Notes: generated from the letters alone by a model not told the origin. A stretch of DNA of 64,000 bases from Tautonia marina (GCF_009177065.1 NZ_WEZF01000004.1:124001-188000); one strand, 5' to 3'; positions 45,215 to 55,448 are shown, counted from the stretch's first letter. A program made the numbers and translations.

Positions 45215-45422
45215 TCGTCAGGTCTCCGATCCCGAATCACGATTCGTCCCGGACGCGACACACTTCTGAAAAGAGCGAACGCTCAGAGATTCGTTCTCTC
45301 GATCCTAATCTTGTCGTCGATTCGACGAAAGGGAAATCTGACAAGCGTCCGAGGAGGTCAGGAATTCCTGCTACTGGGAAGAGAAAAGGGTGTGAAACAA
45401 GGGCGATCGAAGCTGATCACGG

Positions 45423-45450
45423 TTGACGAGCGTGACCGACAGGGTAAGAT
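45423..45450 (+). promoter_or_regulatory. Probable promoter of the GbsR-like gene
   Basis: TTGACG (45423-45428, 5 of 6) and TAAGAT (45445-45450, 4 of 6) are 16 nt apart. It starts transcription about 20 nt before the ATG at 45478. A small inverted repeat ATTTC-10 nt-GAAAT (45460-45479) spans the start codon region and could be an autoregulatory operator. Confidence 0.45.
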
Positions 45451-45477
45451 CGAACAGATATTTCAGTTCAGACCGAA

Positions 45478-46086
45478 ATGGATGAACCTCTCGTGGAACT
45501 GACACCGGCAGCATTGAAGTTTGTGTTGCACTGGGGAGAGATGGGCCAGGCGTGGGGAATCAACCGCACGATGGCTCAGGTGCATGCCTTGTTGTTTATT
45601 TCGCCTGAAGCGCTGGACGCAGCCGCGATCAGTACATTGCTTGGGGTGAGTCGATCGAACGTCTCGACGAGCCTGCGGGAACTGATCACCTGGGGAGTGG
45701 TGCGCCGGGTTCATGTCATCGGGTGCCGGTGTGATCGGTTCGAAGCATTGAAGGATGTCTTTGAGACATTCCGGGTGATCATGGCGGAGCGCAAGCGTCG
45801 GGAGATGGATCCGACGATTGCGCTGCTGGAACACTGTGTGGAGGAAGCAAAGGACGCAGGGCCAGATGAGGCGTACACACGCGAACAGCTTGAAAAAATG
45901 CTCGAGTTCACGCGGATGGTGACGATGTTTTACAGTCACATCGACCGCTTGCCGAGCTCTGCCCTGCAAGCCCTGTTCAAAGGGGGGGCAACGCTTTCTC
46001 GGCTCTTTGGGCCTGGCCGGCCGGCAGCGGATGCGGGAACGGGTCGGGAGACCGTTTCGGCTGGGTCATCGTCACACGTGAAGTGA
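45478..46086 (+). CDS. GbsR/MarR family transcriptional regulator
   Basis: A 202-residue winged-helix protein. The N-terminal DNA-binding part contains GINRTMAQVHALLFISPEALDAAAISTLLG and the recognition helix SRSNVSTSLRELITWGVVRRVHVIG, which is the GbsR subgroup pattern. The rest is helical with a possible dimer part (REQLEKMLEFTRMV). GbsR-type regulators respond to osmoprotectants such as choline in Bacillus; the ligand here is unknown. It is divergent from the PSD1 lipoprotein gene (263 bp between) and convergent with the gene at 46124. Confidence 0.88.
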   Translation: MDEPLVELTPAALKFVLHWGEMGQAWGINRTMAQVHALLFISPEALDAAAISTLLGVSRSNVSTSLRELITWGVVRRVHVIGCRCDRFEALKDVFETFRVIMAERKRREMDPTIALLEHCVEEAKDAGPDEAYTREQLEKMLEFTRMVTMFYSHIDRLPSSALQALFKGGATLSRLFGPGRPAADAGTGRETVSAGSSSHVK

Positions 46087-46123
46087 TCCCGTCGGTCAGC
46101 AACATGAAGTGTTGGGCTTGACC

Positions 46124-47779
46124 TCAGAATGGCACCAGTCCTCCGCCACCGGAAGGAGCCCTGGGCTGAGGTGTAGCAGGCTTTGGTTGCGCTGGATTCG
46201 CGGAAGGTTTCGACGCAGGAGTGTTTGATTTCGGGGAGTCCGGCGATCGCACCGGGGAGCCCTCGGTTGATCGGACCAGGGGACTCGGGGAACCGAGGGA
46301 TGAGGACGTTCCGTCTGGATCTTGAGCACGTTGATAGGCATCAAGATAGGCCTGGTATGCCTCATCATCGAGATAGCGTTCGATGAGGGCCCGGGTTTCG
46401 GCCAGTTCGGCCTGGGCCGTTCGGGTCAGGATGGGGACCCCGAGTTCCGCTTGAGCGAGTTGGGCATCCTCGGCGAGGCGGGCGAGACGTTCTTCGAACT
46501 CACTTCGAGCAGGGAACTGGTCGTACTCCTCGAGGAGTTGCTTGACCTCGTCCCATGCTTGCCCTGACGCTCGGGCATCGAGCCGAGCCTCAAGCACTCC
46601 TCGGCGGGCGATCAGGTCGACAATTTCATCCTGGAGAGCTTTGAGGCGAAATTCGAGGGACACGGCCTCGGGCCGAGGCTCGACGGGCACCTCTCGCTCT
46701 TCGGGCGATTCTCCGGGAAGGACAGGAAATTCTCGGAGAGGCTCGATCCCTGCGGCGAGCAGGCGAAGCATCACAAGCTTGTCGGAAAACCTTGGTGGCA
46801 GGGTGATGCGTCCTTCTCGGTCGGTCGTGCCGACCTCTGAAGCGACCCGATCGCGCAGGCCTCGGGCGGTTAGCACATAGCCGGCGGCGGGGAGCTGCTG
46901 CTCTCCTTCTCCGGATACGAAGCGAAAGCGGGTCGGGACATCAGCAGGATTCAATCCCAGCGCAACAAGTCGGTAGCGTCCGGCCACTTGCTTGGGCAAT
47001 GGTTGCCGGAGTCCACTGACGATCTCGCATCGAGCGATCGACCCTTCAATTTCGTCCACATGAAGGTAGGTAAAGGGAATGGAGCGGATTTCGCGAATGG
47101 TGGATTCCGGACCGAGGAAGATCCAGTACGGGCGGAAAACCAGGCCTGGTTCGACCAGGCGACCCAGACGATCGGGGGTGGGGAGGGCGGCCCCTTGAAC
47201 TCGAAGCTCGGCTCCTGGGTCGGATCGAACAATCTCGGCGACGGGGGAAAAGACGCGCCGGGAGAGCTCAAACAGGGCGCGAGCGGCATCTTTCGGGTAG
47301 GGAGCGGGCTGTCGATAAAGGGGGCCAAGCTGGCGGGCCGTGGCGTCGTATTCCCGACCAAGGAGCGTGAATCCCCCCCCTGTTGGCGCCGACTCGACAC
47401 GAAGAAACCAGCCTTTCTCCGCCCCTTTGACACCAGGTGCGACCAGTGCGGGTTCAAGCTGCTGGGGTGACCGACCGCGTAACGGGCCTTCGTCTGGCTG
47501 GATCTCGATCTGCCAGGGAGCTCCGACGAAGCGATGCGTGAGGGTCAGCCACTGATCGATGAGAGCCTCTGCGGAGGCCTGGCCCATTCGCGCGTTGGAA
47601 TCGATTGAGAACCAGACTCGGATCGTATACGGGCGAAGCTCGATCGGAGTCGCTGGCGCGTCGTCGACTGGCGGAGCCTCCTCCTGAGCCTGACTGTCAC
47701 TCGTGACCAGACTCAGGCAAAGGCCAATCCCAATGAGTAGAAGCGGCCACGATCGTCTCTGGGGGAAGCTCCGAATCAT
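46124..47779 (-). CDS. Uncharacterised secreted protein coupled to a solute-binding protein
   Basis: A 551-residue protein with a signal peptide (about 1-33, PLLLIGIGLCLSLVTSDSQAQ) and no family that I recognise. A beta-rich front (about 45-370) contains IRVWFSIDSNARMG and GRYRLVALGLNPADVPTRFRF. A helical coiled-coil part (about 380-480) contains LKALQDEIVDLIARRGVLEARL and EFEERLARLAEDAQLAQAEL, and the tail is low-complexity Ser/Pro-rich (about 490-551). The ATG lies inside the stop of the upstream gene (ATGA at 47779-47776), so the two proteins are co-translated, probably in equal amounts. The coupling fixes the start at 47779. Confidence 0.75.
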   Translation of the reverse strand: MIRSFPQRRSWPLLLIGIGLCLSLVTSDSQAQEEAPPVDDAPATPIELRPYTIRVWFSIDSNARMGQASAEALIDQWLTLTHRFVGAPWQIEIQPDEGPLRGRSPQQLEPALVAPGVKGAEKGWFLRVESAPTGGGFTLLGREYDATARQLGPLYRQPAPYPKDAARALFELSRRVFSPVAEIVRSDPGAELRVQGAALPTPDRLGRLVEPGLVFRPYWIFLGPESTIREIRSIPFTYLHVDEIEGSIARCEIVSGLRQPLPKQVAGRYRLVALGLNPADVPTRFRFVSGEGEQQLPAAGYVLTARGLRDRVASEVGTTDREGRITLPPRFSDKLVMLRLLAAGIEPLREFPVLPGESPEEREVPVEPRPEAVSLEFRLKALQDEIVDLIARRGVLEARLDARASGQAWDEVKQLLEEYDQFPARSEFEERLARLAEDAQLAQAELGVPILTRTAQAELAETRALIERYLDDEAYQAYLDAYQRAQDPDGTSSSLGSPSPLVRSTEGSPVRSPDSPKSNTPASKPSANPAQPKPATPQPRAPSGGGGLVPF

Positions 47780-50217
47780 GGGAGGTCTCGGGAAAACCAA
47801 GGTTCGATCGTCCACGACTCGATTCCTTCATACAACTCGTCGACTTCGTGCGACGGGCCGGTCAGTCGGGTTCGCCAGGCGAACTGCTCTTTCAGTTGCC
47901 AGAGAGGTAAAATCGGGAGTTCGTCGCGGGTTTCGCGGTCGATAAGAAGGAGCTGCTCCCGAGCGGAAGGGAGGTCCTGCACCTGTTCCAACCGGAGTAA
48001 CAGTTGCAACATCCGAGCGCTTGCCAGGGCTCCGAGGCCGTCCGCTTGTGGCGGGGCGGAGTAACCCGGGCAAAGAACCGGGCCGATCTCCAGCATCGGG
48101 TTGCTGATCGAGGCAACCCGATATGCCAGGTCGAACCGAGCCCCCTGACGCAACTCGGTTTCCAGATCCGATTGAGGTCGCTCCACTGGGTTGAGAACGA
48201 CCCCGGCATCTGCAAAGGCATCGACCAGTTTGGACACAACCGCGCGAGCAGACGGGATCGACGGATACGCCAAGGTGAGTTCAATTGCGTCGATCCCCAT
48301 CTCTTGCTTGGCGGCTCGGACAAGCATCTTGGCGAGGAGTGGGTCGTGGGTGAGAGGAGACACTTCGGGATCATCGGTTGCGGAACCAGCGGGAAATGGC
48401 CCGTCACTGGGGATCGAGGTCTCATCCAGAGGCGCTCGAAGGATGCGTTCCTGGAGCAATTCCTCTCGATTGATCGCGAAGCTGAGGCCACGCCGAAGCG
48501 ACCGGTTGCGGAGCAAGGGGTTGCGGCCGTCGAGGGCGATCCAATGCATTCGGGGAGCACGGTAGCGACCGATCTGAATCTCGGGGTCGTTCTCGAGCTC
48601 ACGGACCCGATCATGGGGAACCGATTCGAGCAACGTGACCTCACCTCGACGCAGGGCGGCCACAGGGTCCGTCGGCGGCTCGTACCGTCGCTCATTGATT
48701 CGAGCCAGGGATGGGGTTCCCTCCTCCAATCGATCGGCACGATCAATGCGTGCGGTCGATCGAGTCAACGGGCCAAGTGTGAATAAGCCACTGCCGATGG
48801 GCCTGGGTCCAGAGGGGGTCCAGACGAGGCCGTCTCGTCCCGCATGCGCGGGTCCCGCGGGGAGGAGAAGCCAGGCCGCGGGATCGAGGGGAGTCCGTTT
48901 CAGGGTGACTTCCAGCGTTGTGTCGTCGATGGGCCTGACACGGGTGAGCAGATCGGCCCATCGGGCATCGTAGCCGAGCGTGCTGGGGAGCGCGCGATCG
49001 GTCAGGGTCCTGGCCACGTCAATGGCGTTGATGGATCGAGAACCGTCGTTCCAGGTGATCCCTTTCTTGATCCGCAGTTCGAGACGACGGCCGATCTCAC
49101 CGATCGTCAACTCGGCCGCAAGCTGGTCGGGCAGTTCGCCTCGAGTCGCTTGCTCGGACGATTCTGCGAGAATCGGGCGGTAAAGCAGGCTCATGACTCG
49201 GGTATCGGCCGGGCATTCGAGGAACGGGCCCGGACGGCGAGGAACGTCGAGGACCGCGACATCAAGAACGGGAAACTGAAGGAACGCTTCCTGATAGCGT
49301 GCCGCGATCGCCTCGTCATTGGGCCAGACGCGGAGTGCATCGGCAAGTCGTTCGACACGATCTGGCCCTTCAAGACGATCAGCCTCCTCGGCCAGGCGTT
49401 GCGCCAGGGAGATAAATCGCTGCTCCATGCGAGCGACTTCGGGGGCCTCAGGTGTCAGGTTGCGAAGCTCGGTCAGAACACGACGGCCAAGGGCATACGC
49501 CCCCTGTTCGATCGCCGATTCGATGCGTCCAGCGTAGCCTTTGGCGAGCAGGGGTTTGAGATTTGGGGTTTCTGGGGCTCGATCATGCAGTTGGCCGAGG
49601 AGCCGAAGCCCATCATCCACCTGCCCGCGATCAAGCGCATGCTGGCCTTCGAGGAAGATGATTCGATCTGCCGTCTCTCGAAGCCCCCGCCAGTTTGGAT
49701 CACGAGATCGAACCGCCAGGACCAGCTCAAAGGCACGGTCGAAGTCGTTTGATTGCGCGCGGCGGAGGGCTTCGGCCAGGAGAATGTCGTCGAAATAATC
49801 GGCCGACTGAATCGATGTGATCTTGACGTAGTAATCTCTGGGTTCGTCTTCCTGAGTGCGGATCACAATGGCGTTGTCACTCGGATCCCGATTGAGCTCA
49901 GGAGCCTTGCTGACGAGTAGCCCCCCCACTCGTTCAAAACGGGGAGATTCCTTCGACTCCGCCGCGCGGAGTTCTTCCTTGTCGGGGAGCGGTCGCGGAC
50001 TGACCGGATCCACAAAGAGAATGGTGCCGTCGATCAAGGTCAGCCGGTCGAAGGGAGGGTCGCGGAGGAGGTCGCGATTCGCTGGAATCGAGACGTCAGG
50101 AAGTTGCTTTGCCCTTAACTCGGCCCCGAGACCAGCCAGGACAATACCACCGAAGGTGACCAGCAAACACATGGTCTGGGGGGCATGCCGAAAGCATCGC
50201 ATGAGGGGCCGATCCAT
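47776..50217 (-). CDS. Extracellular solute-binding protein family 5 with TPR-like N-terminal region
   Basis: An 813-residue exported protein (signal about 10-33). Residues about 140-310 are helical and TPR-like (LLAEALRRAQSNDFDRAFEL, GQHALDRGQVDDGLRLLGQL). From about 325 to 800 it is a family 5 (peptide/nickel type) solute-binding protein: MSLLYRPILAESSE, LRIKKGITWNDGSRSINAIDV, RMHWIALDGRNPLLRNRSLR and RGLSFAINREELL. No ABC permease or ATPase gene lies next to it; instead the uncharacterised secreted gene overlaps its end. It may bind a peptide or glycopeptide without classical import. ATG at 50217 is used; the weak Shine-Dalgarno makes 50202 possible. Confidence 0.8.
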   Translation of the reverse strand: MDRPLMRCFRHAPQTMCLLVTFGGIVLAGLGAELRAKQLPDVSIPANRDLLRDPPFDRLTLIDGTILFVDPVSPRPLPDKEELRAAESKESPRFERVGGLLVSKAPELNRDPSDNAIVIRTQEDEPRDYYVKITSIQSADYFDDILLAEALRRAQSNDFDRAFELVLAVRSRDPNWRGLRETADRIIFLEGQHALDRGQVDDGLRLLGQLHDRAPETPNLKPLLAKGYAGRIESAIEQGAYALGRRVLTELRNLTPEAPEVARMEQRFISLAQRLAEEADRLEGPDRVERLADALRVWPNDEAIAARYQEAFLQFPVLDVAVLDVPRRPGPFLECPADTRVMSLLYRPILAESSEQATRGELPDQLAAELTIGEIGRRLELRIKKGITWNDGSRSINAIDVARTLTDRALPSTLGYDARWADLLTRVRPIDDTTLEVTLKRTPLDPAAWLLLPAGPAHAGRDGLVWTPSGPRPIGSGLFTLGPLTRSTARIDRADRLEEGTPSLARINERRYEPPTDPVAALRRGEVTLLESVPHDRVRELENDPEIQIGRYRAPRMHWIALDGRNPLLRNRSLRRGLSFAINREELLQERILRAPLDETSIPSDGPFPAGSATDDPEVSPLTHDPLLAKMLVRAAKQEMGIDAIELTLAYPSIPSARAVVSKLVDAFADAGVVLNPVERPQSDLETELRQGARFDLAYRVASISNPMLEIGPVLCPGYSAPPQADGLGALASARMLQLLLRLEQVQDLPSAREQLLLIDRETRDELPILPLWQLKEQFAWRTRLTGPSHEVDELYEGIESWTIEPWFSRDLP

Positions 50218-50469
50218 CACAGGAAACGCGGGACAACGTCAAGGAGGCCAAAGCCTTCCTGAGATTATCCTATCGCCTGAAGGTGCATGAGGAAACTGTG
50301 GGAAGGAAAGTGGCTGAGGGGAGAAAACCGCAGGTTGAACTGCGTGACCCAGATCAAGTCGCGTCGTAGAATCGTCCCAACCTCACCAGGCCGATTCCGC
50401 CCGCAAGGGAAACGGATTGGCTTTCCCCTGCCGCCCCTTGGGGTCATCTTCATGCGCGGGAATTGCACC

Positions 50470-53400
50470 ATGATCCGATTCAGGCCCCTCTGTATTGGTC
50501 TGCTTGCCCTGATGGTCGTCTCGGCAGGCGACTCGACAGCCACCGCGGAGACGAAGCTTCTTCGCTTCCCCGACCTGCATGACTCGACCGTGGTGTTTAC
50601 CTATGCCGGAGACCTCTGGACGGCGCCGATCGAGGGGGGAATCGCTCGTCGCTTGACGACGCATCCGGGTCTGGAACTGTTTCCAAAGTTCTCGCCCGAC
50701 GGATCGCAGATCGCCTTTACCGGTCAATACGACGGCGACGAGCAAGTCTACGTCATTCCCAGTAATGGCGGTGTTCCCAGGCGTCTGACGCATTATCCCG
50801 CGAGGGGTCCCCTGCCCCCACGTTGGGGATATGATAACCAGGTTTACGGGTGGACACCGGATGGGACGTCGGTCCTCTTTCGGTCAATGCGGGACGGATG
50901 GGATCTCACCGATACAAGGCTCTACACCGTCTCGCCTGAGGGCGGCTTTCCCAGGGCCCTGCCGATGCCGGTTTCCGGAGGTGGTGATCTGTCTCCGGAG
51001 GGGGACCAAATCATCTATTCGCCCTTGACCCGAGACTTTCGATCGTGGAAGCGCTACGAAGGGGGATGGGCTCAGAATCTCTACATCTTTGATCTGGAAA
51101 GCGCAGACCTGTCCCCCGTTTCACACTCAAACAGGACCGAACGTGACCCAATGTGGATCGGCGACGCGATCTACTTCAGTTCCGATCGATCGGGGACACT
51201 CAACCTTTACCAATTTGATCCCGAAACCGAGGAAACCGTTGCTCTGACCAAGGAGACGACCTGGGATGTCCGCTGGCCGAGCAAGGCAGACGACGGACGC
51301 ATCATCTTTGAGAAGGCCGGCGAACTTTACGTCCTGAACGTCGATTCGGGAGAGGTGGAGAAGGTTTCGATTACCGTGCCGGACGATGCCCTGCCCCGCC
51401 GGCCGCAACGGGTGGATGCTTCGGATGTGCTAGAAGACTTCGAACTGAGTCCGAAGGGAGAGCGGGCCCTGTTTGTTGGTCGGGGAGACGTGTTCAACGC
51501 CCCGATCGAGCACGGACCAACCCGGAACTTGACCCGATCTCCGGGAGCGCACGACCGCGCGGCTCGATGGTCGCCGGATGGAACATCCGTCCTGTATGTC
51601 TCCGACGAGACAGGGGAAGAGGAACTCTACCTCGTGCCTCAGGAGGGAATCGGCGATCCGAAGGCACTCACCAGCGACAGCAAGTCGAGGAAGATCAACC
51701 CCCTCTGGTCTCCCGATGGTGAGCGCGTCGCGTTCGCTGACCAGACAGGTTCGATTTTTGTCGTTGAGGTGGAGAGCAAGGAGGTGGTCGAGGTGGCGCA
51801 CGAGCCGTCGGGCCGATCGCTCGATTATGCGTGGTCACCCGATGGTCAGTGGCTCGCTTTCAGCCTGAGTGAGCCGAGTGATTACCGGGTCCTCCACCTC
51901 TGGAAGGTTGGGGACGAGGAGCCCAGGCCGATCACCAATCCGATGTTCAATGCCTACAACCCCGCCTGGGATCCCGCAGGAAACTTTCTCTACTTCCTGA
52001 GCGATCGCGATTACGCCCCGCAGATCTCAACGATCGAATGGAATTACGCCCTCGATCGTGAGGTGGGACTCTTTGCAATGGCCTTACGGAAGGATGTCGA
52101 GCATCCGTTCCCTCCCAAAATCGATGAGGTGACAATCGACGAGGAGGTCGGCGGAGACCAAACCGACGAGGATGACGATGAGTCGGGAACCGATCGGGAG
52201 AAGGACGAGGACGAGGAGGCTTCGCCAACGGAGATCATCGTCGAGATGGACGGTCTCTCGTCGCGCGTCAGCCGTGTGCCGGTTCCGGCCGACAACTACT
52301 CACGCTTGACCGCGAACGAGGGGCATTTGCTTTACATTCGTTCTGGACCGTTTTACTACGGACGGGATTCGGCGGTCAAGCCAACACTTGTGGTCTTTTC
52401 GATTGAAGACCGAGAGGCGACAAACCTCATTGAGGATGTCAGTGGTTACGTCCTCTCCCATGATGGGAAGAAGGTTCTGGCGCGGAACGGAGGAAGCTTC
52501 ACGCTGCTCGATGCGGCACCTGAAGGAAAAGAGTCCGGGAAGTCTGTTTCCACCGAAGGAATTCGAGTCGATCGTGTACCGGAGGAGGAATGGCCGCAAA
52601 TCTTTATTGAGGTCTGGCGCCGATTCCGAGATTATTTTTATGTCGAAAACATGCATGGTTACGACTGGGAGGCGATCCGAGATCAATATCGCCCGCTGCT
52701 CGACCATGTTGGGCACCGATCGGATCTGAACTATGTGATCAGTGAGATGATCGCCGAGTTGAATGTCGGGCACGCATACATCACGGGAGGGGATTATGAC
52801 GTTCCGGAGCGGCCCCGTGTGGGATTGCTCGGCTGTCGATTCGAGCTGGATGATGAGGCGGCACGCTATCGGATCTCTCGCATTTTCGCAGGTCAAAACG
52901 AGGAGGAGACATACCGGTCTCCCTTGACCGAGGTCGGGGTCGATGTGAGTGAGGGGGATTTTGTTCTGTCGATCGACGGAGTTGAGCTCACGACCGATCG
53001 GAACCCATTCGAACTGCTACGAGATAAAGCCTCAGACCCTGTGACGCTGGAAATCAACGACGAGCCGAATCATGACGGTTCCCGGTTCGTGACCGTGCAG
53101 CCGAGGTCAAGTGAGACAGACCTGATCTATCTGGCCTGGGTCGAAGGGAACCGCCGCAAGGTGGCGGAAGCTTCCGAGGATCGTCTGGGATATCTTCATA
53201 TTCCCAATATGGGAGCGGAAGGCCTTCGAGAGTTTATTAAGACCTTCTATCCACAGATTCGCAAGCAGGGGCTTGTCGTGGATGTTCGCAACAATGGAGG
53301 CGGAAACGTGTCGCAGATGCTCATTGAACGGCTCAACCGGAGCTTGCTCGGCACGCGATTCAGCCGCAACAACGATCGGGTTGGGACCTATCCCAATCAG

Positions 53401-53787
53401 GTGTTTTACGGCCACCTGGCCTGTGTGATCAACGCGAACAGCGCCTCGGATGGTGATATTTTCCCGGCACGATTCAAACAGGCCGGGCTTGGTCCCTTGA
53501 TCGGCAAACGAACCTGGGGCGGCGTGGTCGGCATCACGGATCACGGGCCGCTGATCGACGGTGGAGGAGTCAATGTACCGGAATTCGGGACGAACGGTGT
53601 TGATGGATCGTACATCATCGAAGGCTATGGTGTTGATCCCGACATCGAGGTGGCGAACGATCCCGCTTCGGTGATCCAGGGGAAGGATCCTCAGCTTGAG
53701 CGGGCAATCGCCGAGATCTTGAAGGCGATTGACGAAGACCCCCGAACCCTTCCCGATCGACCGGACGACCCGGTGAAGGTTGACTGA
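50470..53787 (+). CDS. Tricorn protease homologue, S41 family peptidase
   Basis: An 1105-residue exported protein (signal MIRFRPLCIGLLALMVVSAG). A WD-like beta-propeller (about 30-350) and second propeller (about 380-640, WSPDGERVAF, WSPDGQWLAF) precede an acidic insertion (about 558-585) and the core: PDZ-like domain (about 790-870) and S41 catalytic domain. His729 in NMHGYDWEAI corresponds to the tricorn His. Ser993-Asp994 in NANSASDGDIF holds the nucleophile, and Glu lies in YIIEGYGVDPDIEV. Tricorn degrades peptides released by other proteases. The start at 50470 is chosen for its signal peptide and GGGAA; the longer frame from 50287 looks non-coding. Confidence 0.93.
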   Translation: MIRFRPLCIGLLALMVVSAGDSTATAETKLLRFPDLHDSTVVFTYAGDLWTAPIEGGIARRLTTHPGLELFPKFSPDGSQIAFTGQYDGDEQVYVIPSNGGVPRRLTHYPARGPLPPRWGYDNQVYGWTPDGTSVLFRSMRDGWDLTDTRLYTVSPEGGFPRALPMPVSGGGDLSPEGDQIIYSPLTRDFRSWKRYEGGWAQNLYIFDLESADLSPVSHSNRTERDPMWIGDAIYFSSDRSGTLNLYQFDPETEETVALTKETTWDVRWPSKADDGRIIFEKAGELYVLNVDSGEVEKVSITVPDDALPRRPQRVDASDVLEDFELSPKGERALFVGRGDVFNAPIEHGPTRNLTRSPGAHDRAARWSPDGTSVLYVSDETGEEELYLVPQEGIGDPKALTSDSKSRKINPLWSPDGERVAFADQTGSIFVVEVESKEVVEVAHEPSGRSLDYAWSPDGQWLAFSLSEPSDYRVLHLWKVGDEEPRPITNPMFNAYNPAWDPAGNFLYFLSDRDYAPQISTIEWNYALDREVGLFAMALRKDVEHPFPPKIDEVTIDEEVGGDQTDEDDDESGTDREKDEDEEASPTEIIVEMDGLSSRVSRVPVPADNYSRLTANEGHLLYIRSGPFYYGRDSAVKPTLVVFSIEDREATNLIEDVSGYVLSHDGKKVLARNGGSFTLLDAAPEGKESGKSVSTEGIRVDRVPEEEWPQIFIEVWRRFRDYFYVENMHGYDWEAIRDQYRPLLDHVGHRSDLNYVISEMIAELNVGHAYITGGDYDVPERPRVGLLGCRFELDDEAARYRISRIFAGQNEEETYRSPLTEVGVDVSEGDFVLSIDGVELTTDRNPFELLRDKASDPVTLEINDEPNHDGSRFVTVQPRSSETDLIYLAWVEGNRRKVAEASEDRLGYLHIPNMGAEGLREFIKTFYPQIRKQGLVVDVRNNGGGNVSQMLIERLNRSLLGTRFSRNNDRVGTYPNQVFYGHLACVINANSASDGDIFPARFKQAGLGPLIGKRTWGGVVGITDHGPLIDGGGVNVPEFGTNGVDGSYIIEGYGVDPDIEVANDPASVIQGKDPQLERAIAEILKAIDEDPRTLPDRPDDPVKVD

Positions 53788-53999
53788 TCTCAGCGATCAG
53801 GACAAATTCAACGATCTCGAACGATTGATCAAAACTGATGTGTCGGGGAGTCGGTGAGCGATTCTCACCACTTCCGGCTGTCCAGTGAGGTTTCGAATCG
53901 CCTTTCCTGGTCGAGAAGCTCGCCTGACACTTTTCGTGACAGGCCTCGAATCGCGTTCGGAAGATCGTCCGATGTCCCTTTCTGGCCCGGAGCCGCTCC

Positions 54000-55448
54000 A
54001 TGCGAACGCTCATCATCATGCTCGGTTGTGTTCTGGGAGCCTCTGGGCCATTACGAGCGGACGATCGCCCGAATGTGCTCTGGATCATTGCTGAGGACAT
54101 GTCCCCTCACTTCGGTTGCTACGGTGAATCGACGATCGAAACACCGAATGTCGACCGCCTGGCCGCAGAGGGAGTTCGGTTTGCCAATGCGTTTGTCACG
54201 GCACCGGTCTGTTCCGCTTCACGGTCGGCGTTGATCACCGGAATGTATCAAACGACGATCGGTGCCCATCACCATCGCAGTGGTCGGGGATCGGAGCGGA
54301 TCGAATTACCGAAGGGTGTGGAATTGATTCCCGAACGTTTTCGGCAGGCGGGTTATTTCACCAGCAACGGTACAATCGACGGTCGAACGGGAAAGACAGA
54401 CTACAACTTTGATTTCGATCCGAATTTGTACGATGGGGCTGATTGGTCTGGAAGGAAGGACGGGCAACCCTTCTTCGCCCAGATCCAACTGAGTGGTGGC
54501 AAGCTCCGGGAGGGGGCCAACTGGGCCGAGCGCGTCGAGCCGGAGCTGGGTTCCCTCACCGAACCGGAGTCCGTCTCCCTGCCACCGTATTACCCTCGTG
54601 ACCCGGTGCTTCTGGAAGACTGGGCCCGATACCTTGATGCGGTCCGCTACACAGACTTGCAGGTGGGTCAGATTGTTGATCGGCTGGAGGAGGAAGGCCT
54701 TCTTGCCTCTACCTATGTGTTTTTCATCACTGACCACGGGATCAGCCATGCGCGAGGCAAGCAGTTCCTGTACGAGGAAGGGATCAAGATTCCGTTCATC
54801 GTGCGTGGACCAGGACTTCCTCAAGGAACGGTTCGCGATGACCTGATTGTCCACATTGACATGTCGGTCACTTCAATTGATCTGGCTGGAATCGAGGTTC
54901 CCTCTGGCATGCAAGGGCGGTCTTTGTTCGCGGAAGATCATGAGCCTCGACGATTGATCATCTCGGCGAGGGATCGTTGCGATGAGACGGTTGATGGAAT
55001 TCGATGTCTCAGAACCGATCGTTATAAATGGATTCTGAACCGTTATCCAGAGCGGCCCTATCTCCAGCCCAATGCATACAAGGATAATAAAGCAATCTTG
55101 CAAACGCTCCGACGATTGCACCAAGAGGGGGCGTTGAACGAAGCTCAGAGCCTCCACTTCGCAACGAAACGTCCCCAGTACGAATTGTACGATCTTTGTT
55201 CGGACCCGTGGGAGCTTTCGAATCTTGCGATAACCCCCGAACATCGCGACCACCTTGATCTTCGGAACGAACTGCACGAATGGATGATGATGACCGGCGA
55301 TCTCGGGGTAGAGCCTGAACCCAGTGCAATGTACGACAGTGACATGGCACAGTACTTGGAAAACGTGAGGCGAAACAACCCTCAGCGTGCAGCCGAAATC
55401 GAATCCAACATTTCCCTTATGAAGCGTTGGGAACGTGAGAGAAACTGA
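54000..55448 (+). CDS. Sulfatase (formylglycine type)
   Basis: A 482-residue exported protein with a signal (MRTLIIMLGCVLGASGPLRA). The alkaline-phosphatase-like fold shows the metal site AEDMSPHFGCYG, the catalytic motif CSASRSALITG (Cys71 would be oxidised to formylglycine, Arg75 supports it) and FFITDHGISHARGKQFLYEEG (metal Asp/His). This is the Cys-type sulfatase, which needs an FGE or AtsB maturase; none is in the window. Planctomycete sulfatases act on sulfated polysaccharides and mucins. The substrate is not predictable. It lies 212 bp after the tricorn gene on the same strand. Confidence 0.95.
   Translation: MRTLIIMLGCVLGASGPLRADDRPNVLWIIAEDMSPHFGCYGESTIETPNVDRLAAEGVRFANAFVTAPVCSASRSALITGMYQTTIGAHHHRSGRGSERIELPKGVELIPERFRQAGYFTSNGTIDGRTGKTDYNFDFDPNLYDGADWSGRKDGQPFFAQIQLSGGKLREGANWAERVEPELGSLTEPESVSLPPYYPRDPVLLEDWARYLDAVRYTDLQVGQIVDRLEEEGLLASTYVFFITDHGISHARGKQFLYEEGIKIPFIVRGPGLPQGTVRDDLIVHIDMSVTSIDLAGIEVPSGMQGRSLFAEDHEPRRLIISARDRCDETVDGIRCLRTDRYKWILNRYPERPYLQPNAYKDNKAILQTLRRLHQEGALNEAQSLHFATKRPQYELYDLCSDPWELSNLAITPEHRDHLDLRNELHEWMMMTGDLGVEPEPSAMYDSDMAQYLENVRRNNPQRAAEIESNISLMKRWERERN

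Noticed and set aside
45478-50217. GbsR regulator and the solute-binding protein considered as an osmoprotectant uptake system
   Set aside because: The binding protein is of the peptide-type family 5, not the glycine-betaine type, and the genes are convergent with no permease.
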